The notes beneath the pieces were generated by a model that saw only the letters and a program-made list of their open reading frames with translations, ran no database searches and was not told the DNA's origin. From NCBI RefSeq assembly GCF_000376865.1, contig NZ_AQXQ01000009.1, forward strand, positions 124,001-188,000: DNA of 64,000 nucleotides, read 5' to 3'. Positions 34,886-44,921 of the stretch are shown here, piece after piece. Origin of the DNA: Thioalkalivibrio sp. ALJ7. Lineage in GTDB: Bacteria > Pseudomonadota > Gammaproteobacteria > Ectothiorhodospirales > Ectothiorhodospiraceae. Position 1 is the stretch's first letter; each line of letters starts with the position of its first letter. Both the position numbers and the translations under genes were made by a program.

Positions 34886-35608
34886 TCAGGTTTCGATGCC
34901 GAGTTGCCGGGGGAGCTGGCCGAGGCGGCCGAGGGTCAGGCAGGGGCGAGGGTGACCGTGCTCCCAGGGCAGGGATTGCGGGTTGAACCAGGCGGCGCGG
35001 AAGCCGGCCTGCAGGGCGCCCAGCACGTCGGCGTTGCTGTCGTCGCCGACGTGGAGGATGGCCCCGGGCGTCACGCCCGCCTGCTCGCGGGCCTGGTGGA
35101 AGATGCGCGGGTCCGGTTTGGCGGCCCCGGCCTCGCCGGCGGCGATCGCGAAATCGAAATGGTGCCCCAGAGGTGTGCGAAAGACATCGGCGTTGCCGTT
35201 GCTGATCGCACCGAGCCGGAAGTGCCGACCCAGTTGGTCGAGGACATCCTGCGCCTCGGGGTAGGGCGTGACCTCGTTGCGCGCATGCCAGAACACCTCG
35301 AAGCCCTCGCCGGAGAGATGGTCCGGGCAGCAGCCGCAGGTGTCGGCAAGCTCGCGCAGCCATTGTTTGCGCAGGCCGGTGAGGTCATGTCGCTCGTGGG
35401 CGGGCGCGGCGCGCATGAAGGCGGTGCGCGCCTGGATCAGCGCCTCGGCGTCAAACCGTTCACAAACGGCCGGGGCATGCTCGCGAAGCCAGGCATAGAA
35501 CCGCGCCTCGGCGTGATGGATCACCGGCATCACCGGCCACAGGGTGTCGTCGAGGTCGAACGTCAGGCAGCGGATGCCGGACAGGTCGGGTGGATTCTTC
35601 GGTAGCAT
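34886..35608 (-). CDS. yigB: YigB-like HAD phosphatase
   Basis: The 240-aa protein has HAD motif I LTFDLDDTLWPV (nucleophile D18, acid D20), AISNGNAD (motif II), KPDPRIF (motif III) and HVGDDSNADVLGA (motif IV). The pattern, length and C-terminal EISRL-like tail agree with E. coli YigB, which dephosphorylates 5-amino-6-(5-phosphoribitylamino)uracil, the step missing from the rib cluster, and FMN. The substrate is by similarity only. Confidence 0.78.
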   Translation of the reverse strand: MLPKNPPDLSGIRCLTFDLDDTLWPVMPVIHHAEARFYAWLREHAPAVCERFDAEALIQARTAFMRAAPAHERHDLTGLRKQWLRELADTCGCCPDHLSGEGFEVFWHARNEVTPYPEAQDVLDQLGRHFRLGAISNGNADVFRTPLGHHFDFAIAAGEAGAAKPDPRIFHQAREQAGVTPGAILHVGDDSNADVLGALQAGFRAAWFNPQSLPWEHGHPRPCLTLGRLGQLPRQLGIET

Positions 35609-35733
35609 GCCCGTAGCTTAGCGGCGCTGCGCGCCTTGAGGGGCATGCCGCTAGTGGGGTTGGGGAAACCCTTCCGGTTGCGATCAACGAACACCCCCTG
35701 CATTTTGAAGACCGGTTTGAGCGGGAGCAGGAT

Positions 35734-36315
35734 ATGGATACCGAAAATGCCCAGCGTTGGCCGCGCTACGCCCGCAGCCAAAGGGTCCTGCACTGGTTGA
35801 TCGCTGCCCTTGTGCTGGGTGCGCTGGTACTCGGCGGAACGATTGGTTGGTTTGGGTTCGAGGGGTTGCAGGAGCGATTTGGAGCGGCGGGGACGGACCG
35901 GATCTATACCTGGCACAAGTCCTTCGGCGTGCTGATCCTGTTTCTGATGGTGGCGCGGGTGGGCCTGCGCCTGCGTCATGGCAAACCGCCTTACGCCATG
36001 GCGCTGCCGCGGGCTCAACGAATCGCCGCCGAGTCCGTACACGGTCTGTTGTATGTGCTACTCATCGTGATGCCGGTCATCGGCTGGTGGGCCACCGCCG
36101 CCGGCGGCTACCCCGTGCAGTTGGGTCCGTTGTTCCTGCCCGGGTTGTTCCCGGAGAACGAGGCGTTGTCGGAGGTCCTGTTTGGCTGGCACCGGGCGTT
36201 GGGCATTGCCATTACCCTGCTGGCGCTGGGACACATCGCGGCGGCGTTACATCACGCGCTGGTGCGTCGGGACGGTGTGATGCAGCGGATGACTTTCGGC
36301 GGGGATCGGTCCTGA
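35734..36315 (+). CDS. Cytochrome b561 family protein
   Basis: The 193-aa membrane protein has four hydrophobic helices. Histidines suited to bind two b-type hemes sit in VLHWLIAAL, WHKSFGVLILF, SVHGLLYVLL and GHIAAALHHAL. Members carry electrons from quinol, or oxidise superoxide in E. coli CybB. RBS GGGAGCAGG precedes the ATG. The next gene follows 5 bp downstream. Confidence 0.88.
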   Translation: MDTENAQRWPRYARSQRVLHWLIAALVLGALVLGGTIGWFGFEGLQERFGAAGTDRIYTWHKSFGVLILFLMVARVGLRLRHGKPPYAMALPRAQRIAAESVHGLLYVLLIVMPVIGWWATAAGGYPVQLGPLFLPGLFPENEALSEVLFGWHRALGIAITLLALGHIAAALHHALVRRDGVMQRMTFGGDRS

Positions 36316-36320
36316 CCGTC

Positions 36321-37919
36321 ATGCTGCGCCTGCTACTGGTATTGGCGGCGCTGAACATCGTCCTGCTGGCGTTTGAGATCCCGCAGTACGCGGCCTTCGG
36401 CGGGCACTGGCTGGCATGGGAGGCGTTGTTCCTTACCGGGCTTTTTGCCCTGCTTCCGGCGGGCCGTTTGGCCCACTTTCTGGCCTGGGCCGCTGGTTTG
36501 GTGCTGCTCTCTCTGGTGGTGCTGACCCTGTTTGACGCCCTCACCCGGGCCAGCCTCACACGCCCCTTGAACGTCTGGCAGGACTGGATCCTGCTGGATG
36601 CGGTGTACCGTCTGGTTACCGGCAATCTCGGCCTTGTCGCCACTATGTTGCTGGGATTCGTGCTGGTGGTGGGCTTGATGGCCGTGATCTGGGGTGCCCA
36701 CCGCGGTCTGTTCGCACTTTCATCGGGCGGCTCGAGATGGCGGCGAGTGCCAGCGGCCGCTGCGGCGGGCCTGCTGGTCGCGGGATTGGTCGGGACCCTG
36801 GCGGACCTGCGTGGCGTTGCGCCCCCTGGGACGGTGGCGCCTGGCGCGGGACTGGTCGCGCAACAGGTCACCGCCGCACAGGGCGCCGCCGCCGATAATC
36901 GCCGCTTCCGTGATGAACTGCAGCGTTTGTCCCACGAGGCCAGTGCGCAACCGCTCCCGGGACTCTCGGGGGTGGACGTGACGCTGGGCCTGATCGAGTC
37001 CTATGGGGTCTCGGCGGTGTTCGACGATCGCTATGCGCCCGTCATTCGTCCCGTACTCGACGCGCTCCAGGCCGATCTGGAGGCCGCCGATCTGCATGTG
37101 GCGACGGGGGTGCTGGAGGCGCCGATTGCCGGCGGACAGTCCTGGTTGGCACAGGCCTCGCTGCTCGCCGGCCTGCAGGTGCGCTACGCCGGGCATTACG
37201 CGGCATTGCAGACACAACCGCGCGACACGCTGGTGCAGGATTTCCGGGAAACCGGGCATCACACCGCGATGCTGGCCCCGGCCATTCAGCTCGACTGGCC
37301 GGAAGGGCGTTGGTTTGGCTGGGACCGGATCGTCGATAAGCATGCCTTTGACTACGCGGGCCCGCCCTTCTTCTGGGTGACCATGCCGGATCAGTACACT
37401 TGGTCGTTCTTCGAGGAGCAGGTGCGGGCCCCGAGCGATGAGCCGATCTTCGCCATGCTGGCGCTGGTGAGTTCGCATGCGCCGTGGACGCCAATCCTCC
37501 CTGTGATCGAGAACTGGGACACGATCGGCGATGGTGAGGTGTTCCACGAATGGGCCGGGAAGGGGCCGACGCCGGAAGCCCTGTGGCGGGACTTTGATCG
37601 GGTGCGCGAGTACTACGCGGAGTCGGTGCGCTATTCGCTGGAGGTCACCGGGGGCTATGCCGCGCGCTATGCGGACGAGGACACGCTGTTTTTCCTGCTG
37701 GGGGATCACCAGCCGGCGGCGTTGATCACTGGGCAGGACGCCAGTTGGGCGGTGCCGGTGCATGTGATCTCGGGCGATCCGGAGTTGCTGGAGCCGTTCC
37801 GCGCGCGCGGCTTTGTGCCCGGGATGCAGCCGCCGTCCGAGTTTGCCGAAGACGGGTTTGATGCCCTGCGAGGCTGGCTGCACGACGCGTTCGGCGCGTC
37901 CTCCGAAGTGGATGGGTGA
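36321..37919 (+). CDS. Membrane-anchored sulfatase/alkaline-phosphatase-fold protein
   Basis: From ATG 36321 the protein has 532 aa: four or five N-terminal membrane helices (to about residue 150), then a domain with GLIESYGVSAVFDDRYAP, the nucleophile region AGGQSWLAQASLLAGL and metal-binding LLGDHQPA. This recalls lipoteichoic acid synthase and phosphoethanolamine transferase-type enzymes that modify envelope lipids or glycans. The nucleophile would be Ser/Thr; the exact residue and substrate are uncertain. It is probably cotranscribed with the cytochrome gene. Confidence 0.75.
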   Translation: MLRLLLVLAALNIVLLAFEIPQYAAFGGHWLAWEALFLTGLFALLPAGRLAHFLAWAAGLVLLSLVVLTLFDALTRASLTRPLNVWQDWILLDAVYRLVTGNLGLVATMLLGFVLVVGLMAVIWGAHRGLFALSSGGSRWRRVPAAAAAGLLVAGLVGTLADLRGVAPPGTVAPGAGLVAQQVTAAQGAAADNRRFRDELQRLSHEASAQPLPGLSGVDVTLGLIESYGVSAVFDDRYAPVIRPVLDALQADLEAADLHVATGVLEAPIAGGQSWLAQASLLAGLQVRYAGHYAALQTQPRDTLVQDFRETGHHTAMLAPAIQLDWPEGRWFGWDRIVDKHAFDYAGPPFFWVTMPDQYTWSFFEEQVRAPSDEPIFAMLALVSSHAPWTPILPVIENWDTIGDGEVFHEWAGKGPTPEALWRDFDRVREYYAESVRYSLEVTGGYAARYADEDTLFFLLGDHQPAALITGQDASWAVPVHVISGDPELLEPFRARGFVPGMQPPSEFAEDGFDALRGWLHDAFGASSEVDG

Positions 37920-38013
37920 CGCGGCTTGTCCGCCGTCGGCCGAGCGCCTCGGTTGTCCGGCCCCATCAAGACCCTGGTTCGGCATCGGGTGTATCCGGAG
38001 ACTTCGTTCAGCC

Positions 38014-38770
38014 GCATGCCTTTCTGTGGCTGGTCCTGGTTCGTCCTCCGGTGTTTACGTGCCTTCGGTCCACGTACTGCCGTGCGCTGACTCGCCAGCG
38101 CGCCCCGAGGTCCTTTCTTGCTTGCCCAAGAAAGGACCCAAAGAAGGGCACCCGGATTTCGCCCGGGAACCTTGCTCCAGGGCTCTCTGGCCGGCGGCGC
38201 TGAACTCGCTACGCTGCGCTTCGCTCAGACATCCAGCGCCTTCTTCCGGCCCGAAAACCCTTCCGCAAGGGGCTCCATACGGGAGGCGAAGGTCAAGACA
38301 GAAGGTGTTCCGCCCCCCGGACATAACAATAGGCAATGCCGTTCGAAGGCCCCGGCGCCCGCTACGCGGGCGCGGCACGCCATGGCCGCAGGCCGAGCGT
38401 GCCCGAGATGATCGAAGGCCTAGCCATCATCCATTAGCAACAACGCCGGGATGGCCGTTGTCTTGACCTGCCTCCCCGTTGTCGTCGCGCCGAGCGGAGA
38501 GGGTTTTCGCGGGAGAAGAGGCGCTGGATGTCTGAGCGGAGCCGAAGGCGCAGCGAGTTCAGCGCCGCCCGCGAAAACCCTCGGAGCGAGGGAAACCCCG
38601 GCCCGCGCAGCGGGCCGGGGTCGCGGCAGTCGGGCGTGTTTCTTGGGGACTTCTTTGCACGAGCAAAGAAGTAACTCGGGGCGCGCTGGCGAGTCAGCGC
38701 CTGGCAGGTCGCGGACCGAAGGCACCATAAACACCGGATGCCACTCCAGGACCAGCCACTACCAGGCAGG
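38014..38770 (-). repeat. Structured non-coding element, copy B (inverse of copy A)
   Basis: Read on the minus strand, this ~757-bp sequence follows copy A (4082-4850) from end to end, including the middle. Arms are about 38014-38240 and 38519-38770. TGGCTGGTCCTGG is at 38026-38038 and its complement at 38746-38758. Hairpins TCCTTTCTTG...CAAGAAAGGA (left arm) and ACTTCTTTGC...GCAAAGAAGT (right arm) keep pairing although their sequences differ from copy A. It fills most of the 929-bp gap between the sulfatase-fold gene and fabA. Confidence 0.8.
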
Positions 38771-38848
38771 AGGCGGGTAAAGGGCAGGGAAACGTGGGAG
38801 GGCGAAGAACACCGGCTCCCGCGCTCGCGATGGCGGAAGCCGGTGGGA

Positions 38849-39361
38849 CTAGAAGTTTTCGGTGGAGGTGAACAGGCCGACGCGGAGGTCGTGGGCCTCG
38901 TAGATCGGCCGCCCGTCGACCTTGACGATGCCGTCGCCGATGCCGAGCACCAGCTTGCGCGAGATCACCCGCTTCATGTCGATGTGGTAGGTGACCTTCT
39001 TGGCGGTCGGCAGGACCTGACCGGTGAACTTGACCTCGCCGACGCCCAGGGCGCGGCCGCGGCCGGGGTTGCCGAGCCATGCCAGATAGAAGCCGACGAG
39101 CTGCCACATGGCGTCCAGCCCAAGGCAGCCGGGCATCACCGGGTCGCCGGGGAAGTGACAGGCGAAGAACCACAGATCGGGATGGATATCCAGCTCGGCG
39201 ATCATTTCGCCCTTGCCGTACTGGCCACCGTCGCTGTTGATCTCCAGCACGCGGTCCATCATCAGCATGTTGGGGACCGGTAGCTGGGCATTGCCGGGGC
39301 CGAACATGTTGCCGTGGCCACAGGCCAGGAGTTCGTCGCGATCGTACTGATTCTTCTGCAT
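38849..39361 (-). CDS. fabA: 3-hydroxydecanoyl-ACP dehydratase/isomerase
   Basis: Introduces the cis double bond of unsaturated fatty acids. The 170-aa hot-dog protein has catalytic H69 ([17 protein letters not shown]) and D83 (LGLDAMWQ), matching E. coli H70/D84. ATG 39361 ([15 protein letters not shown]) gives the family length. fabB, its usual neighbour in pseudomonads, is not adjacent. A MITE lies upstream and may influence its promoter. Confidence 0.95.
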   Translation of the reverse strand: MQKNQYDRDELLACGHGNMFGPGNAQLPVPNMLMMDRVLEINSDGGQYGKGEMIAELDIHPDLWFFACHFPGDPVMPGCLGLDAMWQLVGFYLAWLGNPGRGRALGVGEVKFTGQVLPTAKKVTYHIDMKRVISRKLVLGIGDGIVKVDGRPIYEAHDLRVGLFTSTENF

Positions 39362-39451
39362 GGGAGCGCCGCTCGGGGAAAAGGCCGGTATTGGACCGAA
39401 ACCCGCGCACAAAAGCAATTGCGGCGGGTTTCGGTGGTGCGCTGATGGCCT

Positions 39452-39739
39452 TTAAGGAAACACTGATTACTGTGCCCGCTCGCGCTCGAGTCGCTTTTGC
39501 GTGCGAACAAGGCGCGGTGACCGCCGTGCAGTCATTCTGCACAAGGGAACCGCAACGCCGTTCCCACGTAAAAGCGGCCAAGCCCCTGGTTTCAATGGCT
39601 TGCGGGGTTGGCGCCCCAGGTTCCCCGATCCCGCGTTGCGGCCCTTGCCGGTAGAACCACTACCGGCTGCGCACCGCGCCTGGTCTCGAAAAACCTGGGG
39701 TACCAACGCGAGCGTGCACAGTAATCAGTGTTTCCTTAA
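39452..39739. mobile_element. 288-bp MITE with 24-bp perfect terminal inverted repeats
   Basis: Positions 39452-39475 and 39716-39739 are exact inverted repeats starting TTAAGGAAACACTGATTAC. Further subterminal matches (CGCTCGCG, AGGCGCGGTG) extend the symmetry inward. The 240-bp interior has no convincing gene. The size, terminal repeats and lack of coding fit a non-autonomous transposable element. It abuts the stop codon of the 39740-40054 gene and lies 91 bp upstream of fabA. The parental transposase is not in this window. Confidence 0.78.
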
Positions 39740-40054
39740 TCAGGCGTCGGAGGGATACCGTAGCAGTTCGGCGAGGGTAAAGAAGCGATCGCCGCGCAGG
39801 TAACCGGCCTGGATGTCGGCGACCAGTGCCCCTGGGCGGCCCTTATTGTCGTGTTCGGCGACCCAGTGTGAAGGGACGGTATCCAGGATGTGGGTACAGG
39901 CCAGACGGCCATCTTCCAGGTGGCTGGCGTGTACTTCGCCGGTTTGGCGGTCGCGAAAGGCCGGGAGCCAGCCGGCGGTAAAGCCGGCATCCAGCCAGGC
40001 GGGATTCTCGGTGCGGGCCGGTAGTGGGGCTGGCAGAAGGTCGAGGCTGAGCAT
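39740..40054 (-). CDS. Conserved hypothetical protein (104 aa)
   Basis: No family is recognised. The protein begins MLSLDLLPAPLPARTENPAW and ends TLAELLRYPSDA; it has mixed alpha/beta character, several His and Trp residues (HASHLEDGRLACTHILD, SHWVAEHDNKG) and no signal peptide or membrane helix. The TGA stop (39740-39742) touches the MITE end exactly, so the insertion may have trimmed or replaced the original 3' end. Coding is supported by length and amino-acid make-up only. Confidence 0.5.
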   Translation of the reverse strand: MLSLDLLPAPLPARTENPAWLDAGFTAGWLPAFRDRQTGEVHASHLEDGRLACTHILDTVPSHWVAEHDNKGRPGALVADIQAGYLRGDRFFTLAELLRYPSDA

Positions 40055-40250
40055 CGCGAAGTCTCCGGGGATTTAAATCGAGTATCGGCGTCAGCGGCAC
40101 AAACTTGAGACTAAGATCCACGGGTCTGGTCGAGAACGGGCATCTGCGGGGATGATCCGACATAATCGGCGGGCCGTATGGAGGTCGGAGTTGCGCTGGG
40201 GATGGCGGGCACGGACCATGCGGTAAAAGAACAACAAGCAAGGGGTTGCC

Positions 40251-41600
40251 GTGGCCGTCACTGTGTTGCTTTGGGTACTGGGGATTGTTGTCGCGATTGT
40301 GGTGCTGGACCTGGCACGGCGACCCTTGCGGAGGTTGTTGGTGGGGGTGACGGGTGGCGCTACACGCCTGGTATGCGCCTTGCGGCGCCAGGTCCTGCAC
40401 CTGCGCGACTCGGCCTTGCGCTGGCACCACACTCATCTGGCGCGCCTGGAGGCGGAACGTGTGCATGTGGCGGTCCATGCCCTTGAGCGGCGCTATGGGC
40501 ATCTGGTGGGGCATGACCTGGCGGAGATCCCGGACCTGCGCCAGCAGGTGCACGAGACGCTGCGGGAGCTGGAGGATGCCTATACGCGTGACGAGGGACG
40601 TCTGTCCGCCGAGCCGGCCTGGGTGAGTCGGCTGGAGGCGCTGATCAGCACGCCGGTAAGCAATAGCCCTCAGGGTCAGCGACTGGCGCATGACATGCAG
40701 GAAACCGTGTTGCGGATCGCGCGACTGGGGATGGAAGAGCACCGCCAGATGGCGAGTGGCTTGTTGTCCGCCCGGCGCCGGATGGAAGCACCGCTGCACG
40801 AGCTGACCGCGCGGCTGGAACAAGTACATCGGAGGCTGGCGGACCTGCAGCGTCAGGGGGAGCGGCTGGACAATGGGCTTGCACGGTGTGAGAGCCGTGA
40901 TCATCCAGCACAGCGGCATTTGCCAGCATATGCTCAAGCCGGTAGCCAATGGCTGCTGGGCGTCGCCGGACTCGTGCTGACCGGGGCCGCAGTGGTGGTG
41001 TATCAGCGTCTGTTCGATCCGGCCCTGGGCGCGCAGTTTCCAGCCTCGGTCGAAGCCGGAGGCGTCGCCTTCCCGGATCTTGTGGTCGCGATCTTGCTGG
41101 GGACCGCAGCGGTCAGCGGTTGGTTGTTGGCCGAGGCACGGGGGGCTTCAAGGTTGTTGCCGCAAGCCCTGATGGACGGCAGCGAGGGTGTGCGCCGGGC
41201 ACTGGTCGCCGTTGCGGTCGGGGTGTTGGCCGCAATCGTGCTGATCTCCGGTTTGGGTGGTTTTCACCTGGAGTGGGTGGCCTATCGTCAGGAGCTGATG
41301 GCGACTCTATTGGAAGGTGAGGAATCCCCACCATTGATGCTGGACCTGTTCGAGCAGTCCGTAGGGGCGCTTCTCGGGCTGGTGATTCCGTTGATTGTGG
41401 CGTTGGCGCCCGTGTGGCTGGTGGGGGTACTGCAGGCGACCCGGGTAATGCTGGGAGGGCTTTTGAGCCTGTTGCTGGCCCTGCTGGCCGGGGTGTTGTA
41501 TCTGCTGGCGGTGACCGCGGCACAGATCCGCCGCTTGTTGCCGGTGGTGTTTGATCTGATCACGTTCCCGTCGCGAGCGGTGCGCGAACGCCTTGCGTGA
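40251..41600 (+). CDS. Membrane protein with central helical/coiled-coil domain
   Basis: The 449-aa protein starts at GTG 40251. It has one N-terminal membrane helix (about 4-22), a long charged helical region (about 45-225, rich in Leu, Arg, Glu and Gln), then five or so hydrophobic segments (about 230-250, 272-293, 311-331, 365-395, 398-425) and a short basic tail. No family is recognised. The topology recalls large mechanosensitive or envelope scaffold proteins, but that is only a resemblance. It is not obviously cotranscribed with neighbours. Confidence 0.65.
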   Translation: MAVTVLLWVLGIVVAIVVLDLARRPLRRLLVGVTGGATRLVCALRRQVLHLRDSALRWHHTHLARLEAERVHVAVHALERRYGHLVGHDLAEIPDLRQQVHETLRELEDAYTRDEGRLSAEPAWVSRLEALISTPVSNSPQGQRLAHDMQETVLRIARLGMEEHRQMASGLLSARRRMEAPLHELTARLEQVHRRLADLQRQGERLDNGLARCESRDHPAQRHLPAYAQAGSQWLLGVAGLVLTGAAVVVYQRLFDPALGAQFPASVEAGGVAFPDLVVAILLGTAAVSGWLLAEARGASRLLPQALMDGSEGVRRALVAVAVGVLAAIVLISGLGGFHLEWVAYRQELMATLLEGEESPPLMLDLFEQSVGALLGLVIPLIVALAPVWLVGVLQATRVMLGGLLSLLLALLAGVLYLLAVTAAQIRRLLPVVFDLITFPSRAVRERLA

Positions 41601-41674
41601 AACATACGTTGCCGGGAATGTGAACTCGATCAACACCTGACATGCGCCGCACCCTCGGCGGTCGATTCGCGCGG

Positions 41675-41680
41675 TAGAAT
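41675..41680 (+). promoter_or_regulatory. Putative -10 element (TAGAAT)
   Basis: TAGAAT at 41675-41680, in the context GCGGTAGAATGCGGC, is a good -10 hexamer about 64 bp before the chosen start of the SH3-domain gene. No clear -35 box is seen. Confidence 0.4.
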
Positions 41681-41743
41681 GCGGCGCCGTTGATCCCGAC
41701 TAATCAAGAGATGGCAGCAGACATGACGATGAGAGGGTGGCCG

Positions 41744-42409
41744 ATGCGCGCGCTAGCGCTGGTTCTGGGTGGTTTGCTGGTGCTGGCATGGAGTGGTGCC
41801 TCCGCGCAACAGACCCGGTACGTCAGCGAAGAGCTGGAAGTGGGTGTGCGCGGTGGCCCGTCCAATCAGAACCGGATCATCAGTTCGGTGCGTGCGGGGC
41901 AGCCGCTTACGGTGATGGAGCAGTCCGGCGATGGCTGGAGTCGGGTGCGACTCCCGAGTGGAACGGAGGCCTGGATCCTGACGCGCTATCTGCAGGACGA
42001 GCCCCATTCGCGGGAGCGGTTGGAAGAAGTCGAGGCCGAGCTCGCCGAGATCCGGTCGGGATCCGATGACCAGGAAGGTCGGATTGCGGAGCTGCTGGAT
42101 CAACGCAATGCCCTGACCAGCGAGCGTGACGAGCTGCAGGGACAGATCGGGGATATGGAAACCGAGCTGGATGAGTTGCGCGAGATTGCGGCACGCCCGC
42201 AGGAGATCCAGCGCGAGAACCGTCGTCTGGAAGAGGACCTGATCGAGGCGCGCGACTCGGCCGACGAGTATCGCCGCCAGGTCGAAGTGATGCAGGCCGA
42301 CAGTCAGCGCAAATGGTTCATGACTGGGGCCCTGGTGACCGTGGGCTCGGTCATCCTCGGAATCATTCTGACCCGAATCCCCGCCCGTAGGCGCCGCAGC
42401 GACTGGTAG
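41744..42409 (+). CDS. SH3-domain and coiled-coil membrane-anchored protein (YgiM/TIGR04211-like)
   Basis: The protein has a signal peptide (MRALALVLGGLLVLAWSGASA), a bacterial SH3 domain (about 22-85: YVSEELEVGVRGGPSNQNRI ... WILTRYL), a coiled coil (about 90-190) and one C-terminal membrane helix with a basic tail (IPARRRRSDW). This order is that of YgiM-like proteins. Of several in-frame starts (TTG 41690, ATGs 41711, 41723, 41729, 41744), 41744 is preferred because GAGAGGG precedes it and the signal peptide is then of normal length. The molecular role is unknown. Confidence 0.85.
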   Translation: MRALALVLGGLLVLAWSGASAQQTRYVSEELEVGVRGGPSNQNRIISSVRAGQPLTVMEQSGDGWSRVRLPSGTEAWILTRYLQDEPHSRERLEEVEAELAEIRSGSDDQEGRIAELLDQRNALTSERDELQGQIGDMETELDELREIAARPQEIQRENRRLEEDLIEARDSADEYRRQVEVMQADSQRKWFMTGALVTVGSVILGIILTRIPARRRRSDW

Positions 42410-42620
42410 ACGCCAGAGCGACTGGGTTTGACTGGGGCGGACGTGAGGAATTTCAAGTTTCTTGCGCGGTCCCACCCGAGTCGTTAGGCTTCCGCAACCG
42501 TTTGACCTGGGCGTCGCGCCTCAAGGCGTGCTGAACGGCGTTGAGCGGTAACGCAGGACCCTTCACGCGCGGCGATCGGCCGCGTCCATGGCGCGGAATC
42601 GAAAGGACTGAGCTGGCCGG

Positions 42621-44921
42621 ATGCTGTACGCGATTCTGTCAACATTCCTGGTGGCGGCGATTGCCCCCACGGTCCATCGCGTGACCGGCCGCTCCAGCGG
42701 CTGGGTGCTGGGCCTGTTGCCGGCTGCGCTGTTCGTTTACTTCCTTAGCTTCCTGCCCGCCGTTTCCAGCGGCGAGTCGATTGTGCTGGTCTGGCCGTGG
42801 CTGCCGGGGCTGGATATCCAGCTCTCGTTCCTGGTCGACGGCCTGTCGCTGCTGTTCGCGTTGCTGATCTCAGGCATTGGCTTTTTCATCGTTACCTATG
42901 CCGGTCGCTACCTTGAGGGGCATCGCGATCTCGGGCGGTTCTACGTCATTATCCTCGCCTTCATGGGCTCCATGCTGGGCCTGGTGTTGGCGGATAATCT
43001 GGTCGCGATGTTCGTGTTCTGGGAACTGACCAGCATCACGTCCTACCTGCTGATTGGCTACAACCACGAGAACGCGGACGCCCGCAAGTACGCCCTGCAG
43101 GGCCTGTTCGTCACCGTAGGCGGCGGTCTGGCGCTGCTGGCCGGGATCATCATGCTGGCGATGGCCGGCGGGTCCTGGGAGCTGTCGGAGATCCTCAACA
43201 ACGGCGACGTGGTCCGCGAGCATGCGCTGTACCTGCCGTTGTTGTTGCTGATCCTGTTGGGGGCCTTCACCAAGTCGGCCCAGGTCCCGTTCCACTTCTG
43301 GTTGCCGCGCGCGATGGCGGCGCCGACCCCGGTTTCCGCCTACCTGCATTCGGCCACTATGGTGAAGGCCGGCGTGTACCTGATGGCGCGCCTGAATCCC
43401 TCGCTGGGCGGGACCGATATCTGGTTTACCACGCTGGCGCTGTTTGGCGCGGTGACGATGTTTACCGGTGTGTTCCTGGCCTTTCGCTCCACCGGCGTGA
43501 AGAAGGTCCTGGCGTACTCCACCGTGATGGCACTGGGTACGCTGACCATGCTGATCGGGATCGGCACCGAGACCGCGTTGATGGCGGCGATGGCCTTCCT
43601 GCTGGCGCATTCGTTGTACAAGGGCGCGCTGTTCATGGTCGCGGGCATCCTCGATCACGAGGCCGGGGCCAAGGACTTCCTGCAGACTGGGGGGCTGCGC
43701 AGTGCGCTCCCGGTGACGGCGGCGTTCGCGATCCTGGCGGCCCTGTCGCTGGGTGGGGTCATCCCTCTGTTCGGATTCGTCGCTAAGGAACTGATGCTGG
43801 AGGCAGTGCTGGAGGCCCCGAGTCTGGGCGGTATTCTGGCGCTGCTGGCCGTGCTGACTGCGATCCTGGGGGTGGCGGTGGCCGCGATCGTCGGTATCCG
43901 TCCCTGGTTCGGGGCACGGGTGGAAACGCCCAAAACCCCGCATCACGATGCCCCGGTGGCGATGCTGGCGGGTCCTGCCGTACTCGCTAGTCTCGGCCTG
44001 ATCTTCGGCCTGGGGCCGGGTCTGGCGGATCAGGGGCTGGTCAACGCCGCGGCGGCCAGCGTGCAGGGCGCGCCGGTGGACGGCTACCTGTCGTTGTGGC
44101 ACGGCATCAACTGGCCGCTGGCGATCTCGGCCTTCAGCCTGGTCGCGGGCGGGGTGCTGTACTGGCGCTGGGAGCAGGCGCGCCGCGCGTTGGCCTGGGT
44201 GGATCGCGCAGCCGAATACGGCCCCGAGAAGGGCTATTTCAAGATGATGGACGGCTTGGTCTGGATCTCCGAGTGGCAGACCCGCGTGCTGCAGAACGGC
44301 TACCTGCGCTACTACGTGATCGTGATTGTGGTCATGACTGCGGGTCTGGTTGGTTTCACCGCTCAGCTGTTCGGAGTTGGGGTGGGCTCGTTGAACCTCG
44401 AGCGCCTGGAGGTCCATGAGATGGCGATCCTCGCCATCCTGGTCGCTTCCATGCTGTATGCCGTGCTGACCCGATCCCGCTTGGGCGGTGTCGCCGCGCT
44501 GGGTTCACTGGGCTTCACCGTGGCGCTGGTCTACGTGCTCTACAGTGCGGCGGATGTCGGTATTACCCAGGTGCTGGTCGAGACCCTGACCGTGATCCTG
44601 CTGGTGCTCGTGCTGTTCCGCCTCCCGGGCTTCCTCAATCTGTCGTCCACCGCGCTGCGTATCCGCGACGCCGGCATTGCCCTGGTGATGGGCGGCATGA
44701 TCACGCTGCTGATCCTGAGCACCCTGGACGCGCGCCTGTTTCCGTCGATCTCGCAGTACTTCATTGATGAGTCGGTGCCCTCGGGCTATGGCCGGAACAT
44801 CGTGAATGTGGTGCTGGTCGACTTCCGCGCGCTGGATACGCTGGGCGAGATCTTCGTGCTGGCCCTGGCCGCGATCGGGGTGTACGCGATGATCCGGTTC
44901 CGTGCGGAGGACCGCCGATGA
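42621..44921 (+). CDS. mrpA: Na+/H+ antiporter subunit A (MrpA/MnhA)
   Basis: The large subunit (766 aa, about 20 membrane helices) is related to complex I NuoL. The conserved proton-path residues are visible: E135 in [14 protein letters not shown] and K218 in [19 protein letters not shown]. The length fits group-1 Mrp systems in which A and B are separate. It starts the seven-gene mrp operon, overlapping mrpB by 4 bp. The Mrp complex exports Na+ in exchange for H+ and supports cytoplasmic pH at alkaline external pH. Confidence 0.95.
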   Translation: MLYAILSTFLVAAIAPTVHRVTGRSSGWVLGLLPAALFVYFLSFLPAVSSGESIVLVWPWLPGLDIQLSFLVDGLSLLFALLISGIGFFIVTYAGRYLEGHRDLGRFYVIILAFMGSMLGLVLADNLVAMFVFWELTSITSYLLIGYNHENADARKYALQGLFVTVGGGLALLAGIIMLAMAGGSWELSEILNNGDVVREHALYLPLLLLILLGAFTKSAQVPFHFWLPRAMAAPTPVSAYLHSATMVKAGVYLMARLNPSLGGTDIWFTTLALFGAVTMFTGVFLAFRSTGVKKVLAYSTVMALGTLTMLIGIGTETALMAAMAFLLAHSLYKGALFMVAGILDHEAGAKDFLQTGGLRSALPVTAAFAILAALSLGGVIPLFGFVAKELMLEAVLEAPSLGGILALLAVLTAILGVAVAAIVGIRPWFGARVETPKTPHHDAPVAMLAGPAVLASLGLIFGLGPGLADQGLVNAAAASVQGAPVDGYLSLWHGINWPLAISAFSLVAGGVLYWRWEQARRALAWVDRAAEYGPEKGYFKMMDGLVWISEWQTRVLQNGYLRYYVIVIVVMTAGLVGFTAQLFGVGVGSLNLERLEVHEMAILAILVASMLYAVLTRSRLGGVAALGSLGFTVALVYVLYSAADVGITQVLVETLTVILLVLVLFRLPGFLNLSSTALRIRDAGIALVMGGMITLLILSTLDARLFPSISQYFIDESVPSGYGRNIVNVVLVDFRALDTLGEIFVLALAAIGVYAMIRFRAEDRR

